This document shows positions 1 to 6,314 of a DNA stretch of 9,930 nt, one piece after another. The stretch lies in the NCBI GenBank assembly GCA_003477185.1, contig DMTJ01000166.1:1-9930 (forward strand), written 5' to 3'. The notes under the pieces were generated by a model. The model was not told the DNA's origin. It saw nothing but the letters and a program-made list of their open reading frames with translations, and did not search any database. The position numbers and the translations under genes are program-made. Source of the stretch: Lentisphaeria bacterium. GTDB taxonomy: Bacteria > Verrucomicrobiota > Lentisphaeria > JABSQK01 > UBA12247. Positions within the stretch are counted from its first letter, which is position 1. Each line of letters begins with the position of its first letter.

Positions 1-2
1 GA

Positions 3-302
3 CAGAGTGAGGAACGCTTGGACTTTGCTTTGGAAACCAGCCGAACTGGTGGCTGGACTCTCAATCTACAAGACCACTCTTCCTATCGATCGCTGCAGCA
101 CGACCGTATCTTCGGCTACGACGAGATGATTCTGGATTGGACCTACGAGATGTTTCTCGAACACGTGATGCCTGAAGACCGCACCAGGGTGGACGCTCTA
201 TTCCGCACGGCAACTGAAACTCAAACCGACTGGAGTTGGGAGTGTCGCGTGCGACGCAAGGATGGCGAGGTGCGCTGGATCTGGGCAGCTGAGCAGATCG
301 TC
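3..302 (+). pseudogene. PAS-domain sensor protein, fragment (both ends missing)
   Basis: The frame is already open at the left edge, so the gene begins outside the window. About 100 residues read as a PAS fold of the PAS_3 type. It starts with SEERLDFALETSRTGGW, passes through a central HDRIFGY and a VMPEDR segment, and ends with the diagnostic [17 protein letters not shown] strand pair. Such domains sense small ligands or redox state in front of histidine kinases or diguanylate cyclases, and the output domain should follow. Instead, PAS-like sequence stops at about 290-302 and the frame ends at 327-329 within sequence that belongs to a prepilin gene on the opposite strand. No kinase or GGDEF domain follows. 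I read it as a gene broken by a rearrangement. The PAS assignment is good. The kind of sensor it came from is unknown. Confidence 0.7.
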
Positions 303-623
303 CCAACTCACCCCGCCATACGGCGTTGACCAGCTATTGGTCCCATTGGTCGGGTACACATCATCACCATCACCTGAGTACATCAGGATGGCAAAGCCAA
401 TCTGCTTCTGATTGTTCATGCAGTGGGTGGTTCGGCCGCTGTCTTTTGCCCGACTCATGGCGGGCAACAGTAGCGATGCCAGAATCGAGATGATGACGAT
501 GACCACAAGCAACTCGATCAAGGTGAATGCTGCTCTCTTCCGCGATACCCCACAGATCATGTCCAACGTGCTCTTGCGATCCGTGAGAGCCTCAAGTTCC
601 TGCATATCCGTCATGTAATTCAT
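198..623 (-). pseudogene. Type IV prepilin / pseudopilin-like protein, 3' end replaced
   Basis: The start of this 141-residue frame is a clear prepilin. A basic leader ending RKRAA is followed by [19 protein letters not shown], with cleavage expected between Ala32 and Phe33 and the conserved Glu at mature position 5. Then come an Asn-rich [17 protein letters not shown] segment and GGVSWDDLL, both usual in the large prepilin families of Verrucomicrobia and Planctomycetes. Such proteins are inserted by type II secretion or type IV pilus machinery. After WDDLLS (codons down to about 288) the remaining 29 residues are only the antisense of the PAS gene, so roughly the last half of a normal 200-250 residue protein is lost. 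The start is uncertain: 623 is the longest, while Met22 (558-560) gives a typical short leader. No strong Shine-Dalgarno favours either. Confidence 0.72.
288..302. other. Breakpoint joining PAS and prepilin gene fragments
   Basis: Two unrelated coding sequences on opposite strands meet here. Reading plus, PAS-like residues run to WIWAAEQIV. Reading minus, prepilin-like residues run to WDDLLS. The 15 bases gctgagcagatcgtc can be read as part of either gene, and the codons of the two strands are in mirror register, so the exact junction cannot be placed. No terminal inverted repeats, target-site duplication or transposase remnant is visible. It may be an old deletion or inversion, or an assembly artefact. 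Confidence 0.55.
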
Positions 624-1026
624 CCAACTTCAACCCATTGCAAACCAAAATATTCGCCAGCGCCGAAAATATTCCTGCCCTGCCGTGCTTCTGAAGCCCC
701 AACAGTCTGCTTGCAACCGGCAAAGCGATCCTCACAAACTGCGCAGCGGAGACTCGACATGGTGGAGCGAAAAGTTGGCGTGACACGTTGAGGTGGCGCA
801 GTTGGTCGTACGCAACTCTGCTGATGAGGTCGAAGACCATATACAACGTGTGGCTATGCTAAAAAGAAGCAACTTTGAAACGCGCAAAATACGCGAAAGC
901 TGTTCACCGCTCGATGTGAAAGAGAGTCAGTAGGATTGGCTCACCGAGTCATTGTTGCCAAGACCGGCGCAACGGTAGTAGCGAGAGATGGGAGCTTGAA
1001 CTGATTCACGGCCCACAGCCCGAGAG
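624..1026. other. Gene-free spacer with small repeats
   Basis: This 403-bp stretch lies between the prepilin start and the sulfatase stop. I find no recognisable gene. The longest frame (592-846, minus, 84 codons) overlaps the prepilin start and shows no family motif. It holds two copies of AAAATATTC (647-655 and 666-674) just upstream of the prepilin, and a copy of the TACGCGAAA-type motif at 874-899 that recurs before the photolyase. No convincing terminator is seen for the sulfatase, which ends at its right border. Confidence 0.5.
874..899 (+). repeat. TACGCGAAA-type repeat, copy 1
   Basis: This A-rich element shares the 12-base core aaatacgcgaaa (887-898) exactly with copy 2 at 3714-3725. 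Both cores are preceded by a run resembling 'tttgaaacgcg' or 'ttcgaaa'. Both copies lie between genes and in the same orientation. Confidence 0.45.
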
Positions 1027-2580
1027 CTACTTGCCAGCTTTCTTCTTTTCCGCTGCTTCCCGCTTCCCTCTTACCGAAGTCAACTCCACTTCGCCACCAC
1101 GCGCACGCATCTCGGGAAGCATGTCGTCCCACCATGCGTCATATGCGCGGATCATGTTCATGACCCGCTCCGGGTTTGCCTTGGACAGGTCGTTGCGACA
1201 TTCCGGGTCAGCCTTTGCATCGAACAGCAACCACCCGTCCTTTGGGCTCACACCCCAATGAAATTGGGCGTTCTTCTCCGTATAGTGCCCCGAAACGCTG
1301 CCTCGTTCGACTGCGCGCAGTGAGGCGCACTGGTTCCCCAGTACGGCAGTGGTGCACTTGGGATCGTCACAGGGTCGGCTGCGCAGCAGCAGGAAGTTGC
1401 CCTGACGGACCCCGCACATCGCATACTTGTGCGACTCGGCCTGGCCGCTTGGCCAGCGAGCCACGTGCTGAAACAGCATCCGGCTGTCGTTCCAAGAAGT
1501 GGCTGTCTCAGACTCGAGCAAAGGCACCAGGCTGAAACCTTCAAGCTTGGGCTGCAGCTCCTGCGGAATCTTCACGCCAGCTACCTCGCACAGCGTCGGG
1601 ACAACATCGAGGTGCGCGGTCAGCTTATCCACCCGATGCGGCTTCCACGTGCCTGGCCAGCGCCAGAAGGACATGGCTCGTGCGCCGCCTTCCCAGATCG
1701 AGCACTTGCTGCCACGCATTCCTGCATTGTAGACATCGAGTCCTACAGTCACGCCATTGTCATTCATGAAGATGATAATCGTGTCTTCGTCAATCTTGCG
1801 CTCTTCGAGGTGCGCCATCAGACGCCCGAGATTGTAGTCGATGTTGGCAATCATCCCAAGGTACTTGGCCTGGTCGTCCGTGACTTTTCCCCGGAATGGC
1901 TCGATGTATTTCTCCTCTGCAATCAGGGGCGTATGTGGCGAGTACGTGCAGAGAAATAGGAAGAAGGGCTGATCTGTGGATTGGTCGATGAAGGACATGG
2001 CTTCATCAAAGTAGATGTCTTCCCGATAGCCTTTTCGCTTCTCTCGCGTCTTCATGTTGGTCGTAATCATCGGGTCGAAGTGCTCGTCACCGCTGATGCT
2101 GAAGTCGAATCCGCGCTGGTGCGGGTGGTACTTCTCTTCCCAGGCCAGATGCCATTTTCCGATGTGACCGGTCCGGTAGCCTGCGGTCTTGAGGAGTTGT
2201 GGCAGGATGGTGGCACCGAGCCAGAGGTGCTCGCGCGGATCGCGGGTGTGGGTCACGCCATTGCGAAACTCATGCATGCCGGTTAGCAGTGCCGCACGCG
2301 TCGGCGAACAGGAGTTGCTCACGTAGAAGTTGTCGAATCGGACGCCTTCATCGTGCAGGCGGTTCATGTGCGGCGTTTTCAGCAACGGATGCCCATGGCT
2401 CTCGACATCGCCGTAACCCTGGTCATCGGTGAGGATGAAGATGATGTTGGGCTTTGCAGCACTCGCTGCGCAGACGAACAGAAAGCTCGCCAGCATCAGG
2501 ATGCCGACGAAACGGCTCCGAAAATTCCTCATGCAGATCTTTGCCTCGATCTGACTTTGGAGTTTCGTTTCTTGTCTCAT
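1027..2580 (-). CDS. Secreted sulfatase (formylglycine-dependent, arylsulfatase family)
   Basis: This 517-residue protein hydrolyses sulfate esters. The FGly motif CSPTRAALLTG has Cys91 as the residue oxidised by a formylglycine-generating enzyme. Calcium ligands are visible in TDDQ (Asp52, Asp53) and NDNG (Asp274, Asn275), and active-site basic residues in GKWHL (Lys142, His144), SPHTP (His216) and the SK of RGSKCSIWEGG (Lys292). A hydrophobic stretch at 24-42 ending AASAA looks like a signal peptide, so it probably acts in the periplasm or outside. The start at 2580 has GGAG eight bases upstream (2589-2592). Met17 (2530-2532) would give a more ordinary signal peptide and is the alternative. 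A weak promoter candidate (TTGCAA-17-TAGAAC, minus, 2646-2674) precedes it. It is intact and stands alone, with no carbohydrate-active neighbours, so the substrate (sulfated glycan or aryl sulfate) is unknown. PVC bacteria carry many such enzymes. Confidence 0.93.
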   Translation of the reverse strand: MRQETKLQSQIEAKICMRNFRSRFVGILMLASFLFVCAASAAKPNIIFILTDDQGYGDVESHGHPLLKTPHMNRLHDEGVRFDNFYVSNSCSPTRAALLTGMHEFRNGVTHTRDPREHLWLGATILPQLLKTAGYRTGHIGKWHLAWEEKYHPHQRGFDFSISGDEHFDPMITTNMKTREKRKGYREDIYFDEAMSFIDQSTDQPFFLFLCTYSPHTPLIAEEKYIEPFRGKVTDDQAKYLGMIANIDYNLGRLMAHLEERKIDEDTIIIFMNDNGVTVGLDVYNAGMRGSKCSIWEGGARAMSFWRWPGTWKPHRVDKLTAHLDVVPTLCEVAGVKIPQELQPKLEGFSLVPLLESETATSWNDSRMLFQHVARWPSGQAESHKYAMCGVRQGNFLLLRSRPCDDPKCTTAVLGNQCASLRAVERGSVSGHYTEKNAQFHWGVSPKDGWLLFDAKADPECRNDLSKANPERVMNMIRAYDAWWDDMLPEMRARGGEVELTSVRGKREAAEKKKAGK

Positions 2581-2588
2581 TTGTCTAT

Positions 2589-2592
2589 CTCC
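2589..2592 (-). promoter_or_regulatory. Ribosome binding site deciding the sulfatase start
   Basis: On the minus strand GGAG lies eight bases before the ATG at 2578-2580. Met17 has only a GAGG eleven bases away. This favours the longer form even though its signal peptide then has a long, polar N-region. Confidence 0.5.
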
Positions 2593-2735
2593 AGAATGTT
2601 TCCCTGTTCCTCAGCTTGATCAGGGACCGGGTGGTTCCCTTGGAAGTTCTATCCGCAACGGTAGCGCCTTGCAACTGGCGAGGCAAGTTCCAAATCTCTT
2701 CATCGGGAAATCAGGAGATTTTCCGCGATCGGTAC

Positions 2736-3356
2736 CTACTCAAGATGCTGAGGAAACATCTTGCGGGCGGCTCCTTCGGCCAGGCCGACTTTTGGGACGA
2801 AAACCTTACCGAGTCGGGACTGCTTCAGAGCTTGCTAACAGATCTCGGAGGCGGGTAGGATCACATCGGCCCGGTCTGGCTTCAGGCGCAGGTCCTCGAC
2901 GAGTCGCTTGGGGCTGCAGGCAGCCAGCTCATCGATTTTGGTTCCGAACTGTTCGACGGTCATTGGCTCGCGCGTGCGCTCCCCGCAAATTTTGTGCATC
3001 TTATTGATGTTTCCGCCTGTGCCAATGGCATGCCTTGGTTGGATTTGCGCAGCATATTTCTCCACCCACGAGGAGAAGCGGGTCCACTCCTTCTCCGTCT
3101 GCTGGCCGTGCAAGGACCGCAGGTAGCCGAGTTTGAAGGATTGCGACTTCTCGCGTTCTCCGTTGCGGAGTAGGGTGATTTCTGTGCTACCACCACCGAC
3201 GTCAATGCTCACGTAGGATTCAACTGGATCAATACGGGACGCTAGGCAGACGCTTTCGAAAATCGGGTCCGCCTCTTCCTCTCCGTGACTATGATCGATG
3301 CCCTAGGACGTGTTACGGACGGCATTCGAGCCAACATCGACAACGGCGACTTTCAT
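2736..3356 (-). pseudogene. Ppx/GppA-type exopolyphosphatase, decayed
   Basis: Ppx/GppA phosphatases cleave polyphosphate or pppGpp. One reading frame runs from ATG 3354-3356 to TAG 2736-2738, and all of its recognisable pieces are in register. The N-terminus MKVAVVDVGSNAVRN is the first phosphate-binding strand. GEEEADPIFESV and SIDVGGGSTEITLL are the second ATP-fold motif, and GTGGNINKM is the third. RADVILPA and KVFVPKVGLAEGAARKM are the C-terminal end. It is broken in three ways: TAG at 3303-3305, TAG at 2835-2837, and absence of roughly 90 residues between VRN and GEEEA. It spans 207 codons against about 300 in short family members. The Shine-Dalgarno AGGAG (3363-3367) is intact with six-base spacing, so decay seems fairly recent. 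The open part 2835-3212 could be miscalled as a small gene. Confidence 0.85.
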
Positions 3357-3362
3357 GGGGGG

Positions 3363-3367
3363 CTCCT
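3363..3367 (-). promoter_or_regulatory. Intact ribosome binding site of the Ppx/GppA pseudogene
   Basis: On the minus strand AGGAG is followed by six C residues and the ATG at 3354-3356. It identifies the original start of the broken phosphatase gene. Confidence 0.6.
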
Positions 3368-3617
3368 GTCCAGCGTGTGATCGCGATTCGCAATAGTGCC
3401 CGAGCACTACTTAGCCAAGCATTGTGGTGGTTTGAAGCGAAACAAACCCGAGCAGTTGGCAACGTTCAAATTCCAACGCCAGGTCACTAAAGTTGCGCCG
3501 ATCCGCTCCCTGAAGTTTTTTCTCGTCAAAGAAGCTGGTCGTCGTCTAGATCCCGGAGTCGGAAGCTGGGAGCGCCCCGAAGGATCGGGCGGGGAATAAA
3601 AGGGGGAGGAAGAAGAT

Positions 3618-3641
3618 GTCACCACGGAGGCACGGAGAAGG
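3618..3641. repeat. CACGGAG tandem motif (dispersed intergenic repeat type)
   Basis: CACGGAG occurs at 3623-3629 and again at 3631-3637, an 8-bp period within an A/G-rich stretch. From general knowledge, near-identical 'accacggaggcacggag' elements are scattered between genes of Verrucomicrobia and several other environmental phyla. Their origin is not established. Only one copy is in this window. Confidence 0.5.
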
Positions 3642-3659
3642 AAGGTTGGTGCCGAGAGC

Positions 3660-3676
3660 GCAGGCGGTTCGCCTGC
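3660..3676. repeat. Perfect 7-bp inverted repeat (hairpin)
   Basis: The arms gcaggcg (3660-3666) and cgcctgc (3670-3676) enclose a 3-base loop. A purine-rich tract rather than a T-run follows, so it is probably part of the surrounding repeat patch rather than a terminator. Confidence 0.4.
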
Positions 3677-3700
3677 TGCATATGAGGGGAAAGTCTCTGC

Positions 3701-3731
3701 TACGAAAGGTTCGAAATACGCGAAAAAAGCG
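3701..3731 (+). repeat. TACGCGAAA-type repeat, copy 2
   Basis: This is the second intergenic copy, with the exact 12-base core at 3714-3725 and a further CGAAA unit on each side. It abuts the CACGGAG patch and precedes the photolyase, so it may contribute to its leader. Confidence 0.45.
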
Positions 3732-3843
3732 GATGGGAGTGTGACAAATGGCCCCCATCGCGTACCTTGGTGCTCCGCCGTTCCAGAGGATTGACGTGAG
3801 AAAGGGAAGGAAAAACACCGATGAGGCTAACAGGGGTTCAAGT

Positions 3844-5295
3844 ATGGAACCGGGTTCTTGCGCAGTGAGTAAAGACGCTACCTTGGTCTGGTTTCGGCGT
3901 GATCTGCGCATTGCTGACAATCCAGCGCTTGCTGAGGCGATTGCACGCAATGGCCCGGTCATTCCAGTCTACGTCCACAGCCCGGAGGAGGAAGGGACAA
4001 GTGCTCCTGGAGCTGCGAGTCGCTGGTGGCTGCATCATGCGCTCGAATCACTGGATCAGCAACTGCGCCAGCTGGGGCTACGCCTGATTCTTCGCACTGC
4101 AGACTCCGCAACCGCTGCTCTCCATGAGCTTGCCGGAGAAACTCGAGCCACCGCCGTCTTTTGGAATCGCCGCTACGAGCCGGACATCATCGCTCGTGAT
4201 ACGGTTCTCAAGCGCACGCTATCGGGCGCTGGTCTGAGCGCACGTAGCTTTGCTGCTGCAGTGCTGTTCGAACCCTGGCAGATTATGACTGGCGCTGGCA
4301 CCCCTTATCGCGTTTTTACACCATTCTGGAAGTCACTCAGTTCTGGCATGGATGGCATCCAGCCAGTTCCCGCTCCGACGTGTACCGATGCGAAGGCCCC
4401 GCAAGAATGGCCGGACTCCGCACCGTTGAACGAGCTCGGCCTACTCCCAACTATCGCCTGGGACGGTGGCCTTCAGGAGGCTTGGACGCCGACTCTGATC
4501 GGTGCGGATGCGGCTCTCAATGGTTTTCTCGCCGATGGGATTGACGGCTACAATGAGCGTCGCGATTTTCCGTGGGATACGGGCACCTCAGCCCTGTCCC
4601 CCTTTCTTCACTTTGGACAGTTGAGCCCGGCTCAGTGTCTCGCTGCGGCTCGTTGCAGGGCCAATCCAGAGCCTTGGATTCGGCAGCTGGCTTGGCGCGA
4701 TTTCGCAAGCTCTATTCTTTACCACAACCCGAATACTGTCGCACACCCCTTGAACCCCAAATTCGCCGACATGCCCTGGCACAGCGACCCTCAGGCTCTT
4801 CGTGCCTGGCAGCGCGGCCTTACGGGGTTTCCGATTGTGGATGCCGGGATGCGCCAGCTATGGCAGACTGGCTGGATGCATAACCGCGTGCGGATGCTGG
4901 TTGGATCGTTCCTGACGAAAGATCTGATGCTGGACTGGCGGCATGGCGCCGCATGGTTTCACGACACCTTGGTAGATGCAGATCTCGCCAACAACCTGAT
5001 GGGCTGGCAATGGGTCGCTGGCTGTGGTGCAGATGCCGCACCGTTCTTTCGCATCTTCAATCCTACGACGCAGGGGAAGAAGTTCGACGGGGATGGACAC
5101 TACGTGCGGCGTTGGCTGCCGGAACTCGCCAAGCTACCGAATCGGTGGATACACCAGCCATGGAGTGCGCCTGTCGAGATTCTTCGTCAGGCTGATGTCA
5201 CCTTGGGTCTGACGTATCCGCATCCCATTGTGGATCACGCAACAGCGAGAAAGGCCGCACTCGACGCCTATCGCGAGTTGGGAACTCAGGAGTAG
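3844..5295 (+). CDS. phrB: Deoxyribodipyrimidine photolyase (class I CPD type)
   Basis: This flavoenzyme uses blue light to split pyrimidine dimers in DNA. It has 483 residues from this start. The N-terminal alpha/beta antenna domain opens with LVWFRRDLRIADNPAL. The C-terminal FAD domain carries both family signatures, TGFPIVDAGMRQL...TGWMHNR (about 327-348) and DADLANNLMGWQW...FFRIFNP (about 378-406). The electron-transfer tryptophans matching E. coli W306, W359 and W382 are Trp312, Trp365 and Trp388, and the flavin asparagine N378 matches Asn384. The substrate-contact Glu274 of E. coli is Gln281 here (RQLAWRDF). Start choice: 3844 has AGGGG at seven bases and gives the usual short N-terminus. 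The ATG at 3748 also has GGGAG at eight bases and would add 32 residues foreign to the family. It converges on the regulator with 31 bases between the stops. A photolyase rather than a cryptochrome is likely. Confidence 0.95.
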   Translation: MEPGSCAVSKDATLVWFRRDLRIADNPALAEAIARNGPVIPVYVHSPEEEGTSAPGAASRWWLHHALESLDQQLRQLGLRLILRTADSATAALHELAGETRATAVFWNRRYEPDIIARDTVLKRTLSGAGLSARSFAAAVLFEPWQIMTGAGTPYRVFTPFWKSLSSGMDGIQPVPAPTCTDAKAPQEWPDSAPLNELGLLPTIAWDGGLQEAWTPTLIGADAALNGFLADGIDGYNERRDFPWDTGTSALSPFLHFGQLSPAQCLAAARCRANPEPWIRQLAWRDFASSILYHNPNTVAHPLNPKFADMPWHSDPQALRAWQRGLTGFPIVDAGMRQLWQTGWMHNRVRMLVGSFLTKDLMLDWRHGAAWFHDTLVDADLANNLMGWQWVAGCGADAAPFFRIFNPTTQGKKFDGDGHYVRRWLPELAKLPNRWIHQPWSAPVEILRQADVTLGLTYPHPIVDHATARKAALDAYRELGTQE

Positions 5296-5326
5296 TAGTC
5301 GCCAGGCGCCCCGGTTCAGTAGTCGC

Positions 5327-6229
5327 TCAGGTATTCTCACCCAAGTAGGCGCGGAATTCTGAAAACTCCGCCATGACAATGCCGCCCGCTGCACGAATGC
5401 TACCTGCATAGCAGATGACGGCCCGGCCACCGGCAATGAATGGGATCGAGAACTGCTCCGATAAGCGTCCGAGTTGTTCGATCTGCGCAACCGTTCGGGG
5501 ACTTGCTCCGGGATATACGAAGCTCAGTGCGATCAGTCGCGCCGAAAGCTGCTTTGCGGTCGCCACCAGCTCTTCAGCTGGCAGGCTTGGCCCAAGGTAC
5601 GCAGGCCGCCAGCCCTGAGATGCCGCCAGCCAGCTTACGATCAGCGCACCAATCTCATGCCCTTGACCACTAAGAGTTCCTGCGACAACTACGGGGCCGT
5701 TTGCCTGCGTCGAGGCATTGCGCAGCATGTTCCCGAGAAAGGTGCGTATCGTACCCAATGCCAAATGTTCGTGCGCGATGCGAAGTTCTCCTTTTTGCCA
5801 CTTTTCCCCGATATCGTGGACTAGGGGAATGATCAACTCATTAAGTAGGCCCTGTTGGCTGAAGCGCACCATACCCGATTCGAGTAGTTGCATCAGCCCA
5901 CTGGTATCCATCTCCTGCACGGCCTGTTTGCATGCATTCAATAGATTCTCGGACTGTCGAACAGGGCCGTTCGGCGCATAATCGCCTAGCAAGGCTAAGA
6001 TCTCGTCATCTGAGAGATTCGCGATCGCACTGATGGTGTGGCCTTGGGAGACCGCGCGCTGCAACGCGCAAAGACGGGCGATCTCTGCAGCCGAATAGAG
6101 CCGCCGGTTGGTCTCTGTTCTGCGGGGGGACACGGCCCCGTAACGGCGTTCCCATGCCCGCAAGACATGGGCCGATAGCCCGGTGCGCCCCACTACGACG
6201 CGAACTGGATGAAGCGATTCAGATGCCAT
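5327..6229 (-). CDS. MerR-family regulator with cobalamin-binding domain (CarH/LitR-like light sensor)
   Basis: This 300-residue transcription factor has a MerR winged helix at about 7-75 (VVVGRTGLSAHVLRAWERRYG...NRRLYS). A helical bundle at about 90-165 carries the W-x9-EH motif (Trp144, Glu154, His155) that caps adenosylcobalamin in CarH. A Rossmann-like B12 domain at about 178-298 has GQGHEIG, with His191 as the expected lower cobalt ligand. CarH/LitR proteins bind their operators in the dark with AdoCbl and release them when light cleaves the cofactor. Differences from Thermus CarH: the glutamate of ExHxxG is Gln189, and the residue after the cap tryptophan (His132 in Thermus, the ligand of the light-exposed state) is Gln145. 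It is divergent from the lipid operon, with 11-bp direct repeats in between, so it probably represses that operon and itself. B12 binding is likely. Light control is inferred. Confidence 0.9.
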   Translation of the reverse strand: MASESLHPVRVVVGRTGLSAHVLRAWERRYGAVSPRRTETNRRLYSAAEIARLCALQRAVSQGHTISAIANLSDDEILALLGDYAPNGPVRQSENLLNACKQAVQEMDTSGLMQLLESGMVRFSQQGLLNELIIPLVHDIGEKWQKGELRIAHEHLALGTIRTFLGNMLRNASTQANGPVVVAGTLSGQGHEIGALIVSWLAASQGWRPAYLGPSLPAEELVATAKQLSARLIALSFVYPGASPRTVAQIEQLGRLSEQFSIPFIAGGRAVICYAGSIRAAGGIVMAEFSEFRAYLGENT

Positions 6230-6244
6230 GCCCTACGATAGCCT

Positions 6245-6277
6245 CTGTATAGGTCTTGTCTAGGTTTAGTACGGGCA
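6245..6277. promoter_or_regulatory. Putative CarH-type operator: three 11-bp direct repeats
   Basis: Three consecutive 11-base units are CTGTATAGGTC (6245-6255), TTGTCTAGGTT (6256-6266) and TAGTACGGGCA (6267-6277). Shared positions follow T-x-G-T-x-x-x-G-G. Thermus CarH is known to place its DNA-binding domains on three consecutive 11-bp direct repeats, so unit length and count both fit. The block lies 15-48 bases upstream of the regulator's ATG and about 38 bases upstream of the -35 of the operon promoter. It also covers a TATACA (minus, 6246-6251) that could be the regulator's own -10, although no good -35 accompanies it. Confidence 0.65.
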
Positions 6278-6298
6278 AAATCCAGCGCACTGCACATG

Positions 6299-6309
6299 TT
6301 GTCTAGGAC
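6299..6309. promoter_or_regulatory. Extra operator unit next to the -35 box
   Basis: TTGTCTAGGAC matches the middle unit at 6256-6265 in nine of its first ten bases. It ends five bases before the TTGACA at 6315. It is 43 bases from that unit, about four helical turns, so it is on nearly the same DNA face. A related CTGCACATGT (6290-6299) precedes it. Confidence 0.5.
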
Positions 6310-6314
6310 GAAGT

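Larger units (their letters stand above)
3357..3843. other. Spacer with repeat fragments before the photolyase
   Basis: There is no supportable gene between the Ppx/GppA start and the photolyase start chosen here. It holds an imperfect hairpin (3573-3591), a tandem CACGGAG motif (3623-3637), a perfect 7-bp hairpin (3660-3676) and a TACGCGAAA-type repeat (3701-3731). A second possible photolyase start lies at 3748. Neither hairpin is followed by a T-run, so I do not call terminators. The promoter of the photolyase should be here, but I see no clear -35/-10 pair and no copy of the 11-bp operator repeat found at 6245-6277. Confidence 0.5.

Noticed and set aside
592..846. 84-codon open frame on the minus strand between prepilin and sulfatase
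   Set aside because: No family motif, overlaps the prepilin start, and no convincing ribosome site; treated as chance.
1429..1959. 176-codon open frame on the plus strand
   Set aside because: Lies wholly antisense to the sulfatase, whose motifs fix the coding strand.
2454..2858. 134-codon open frame on the plus strand
   Set aside because: Spans the sulfatase start, its leader and the end of the Ppx/GppA pseudogene; composition is Ser/Arg-rich antisense-like with no motif.
2835..3212. Intact short Ppx/GppA protein
   Set aside because: It starts mid-domain at a GTG, and the same frame continues upstream to an ATG with AGGAG and downstream past a TAG with family sequence on both sides.
2736..3356. 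Amber recoding (for example pyrrolysine) to rescue the two TAGs in the Ppx/GppA frame
   Set aside because: The gene also lacks about 90 residues, and TAG is used as a true stop by the sulfatase and the photolyase in this window.
3573..3591. Hairpin CGCCCCGA/TCGGGCG as a rho-independent terminator
   Set aside because: The stem has a bulged base and is followed by G- and A-rich sequence, not a T-run, on either strand in a useful direction.
3546..3962. 138-codon open frame on the minus strand
   Set aside because: Runs through the repeat patch and the antisense of the photolyase N-terminus; a product of repeats rather than a gene.
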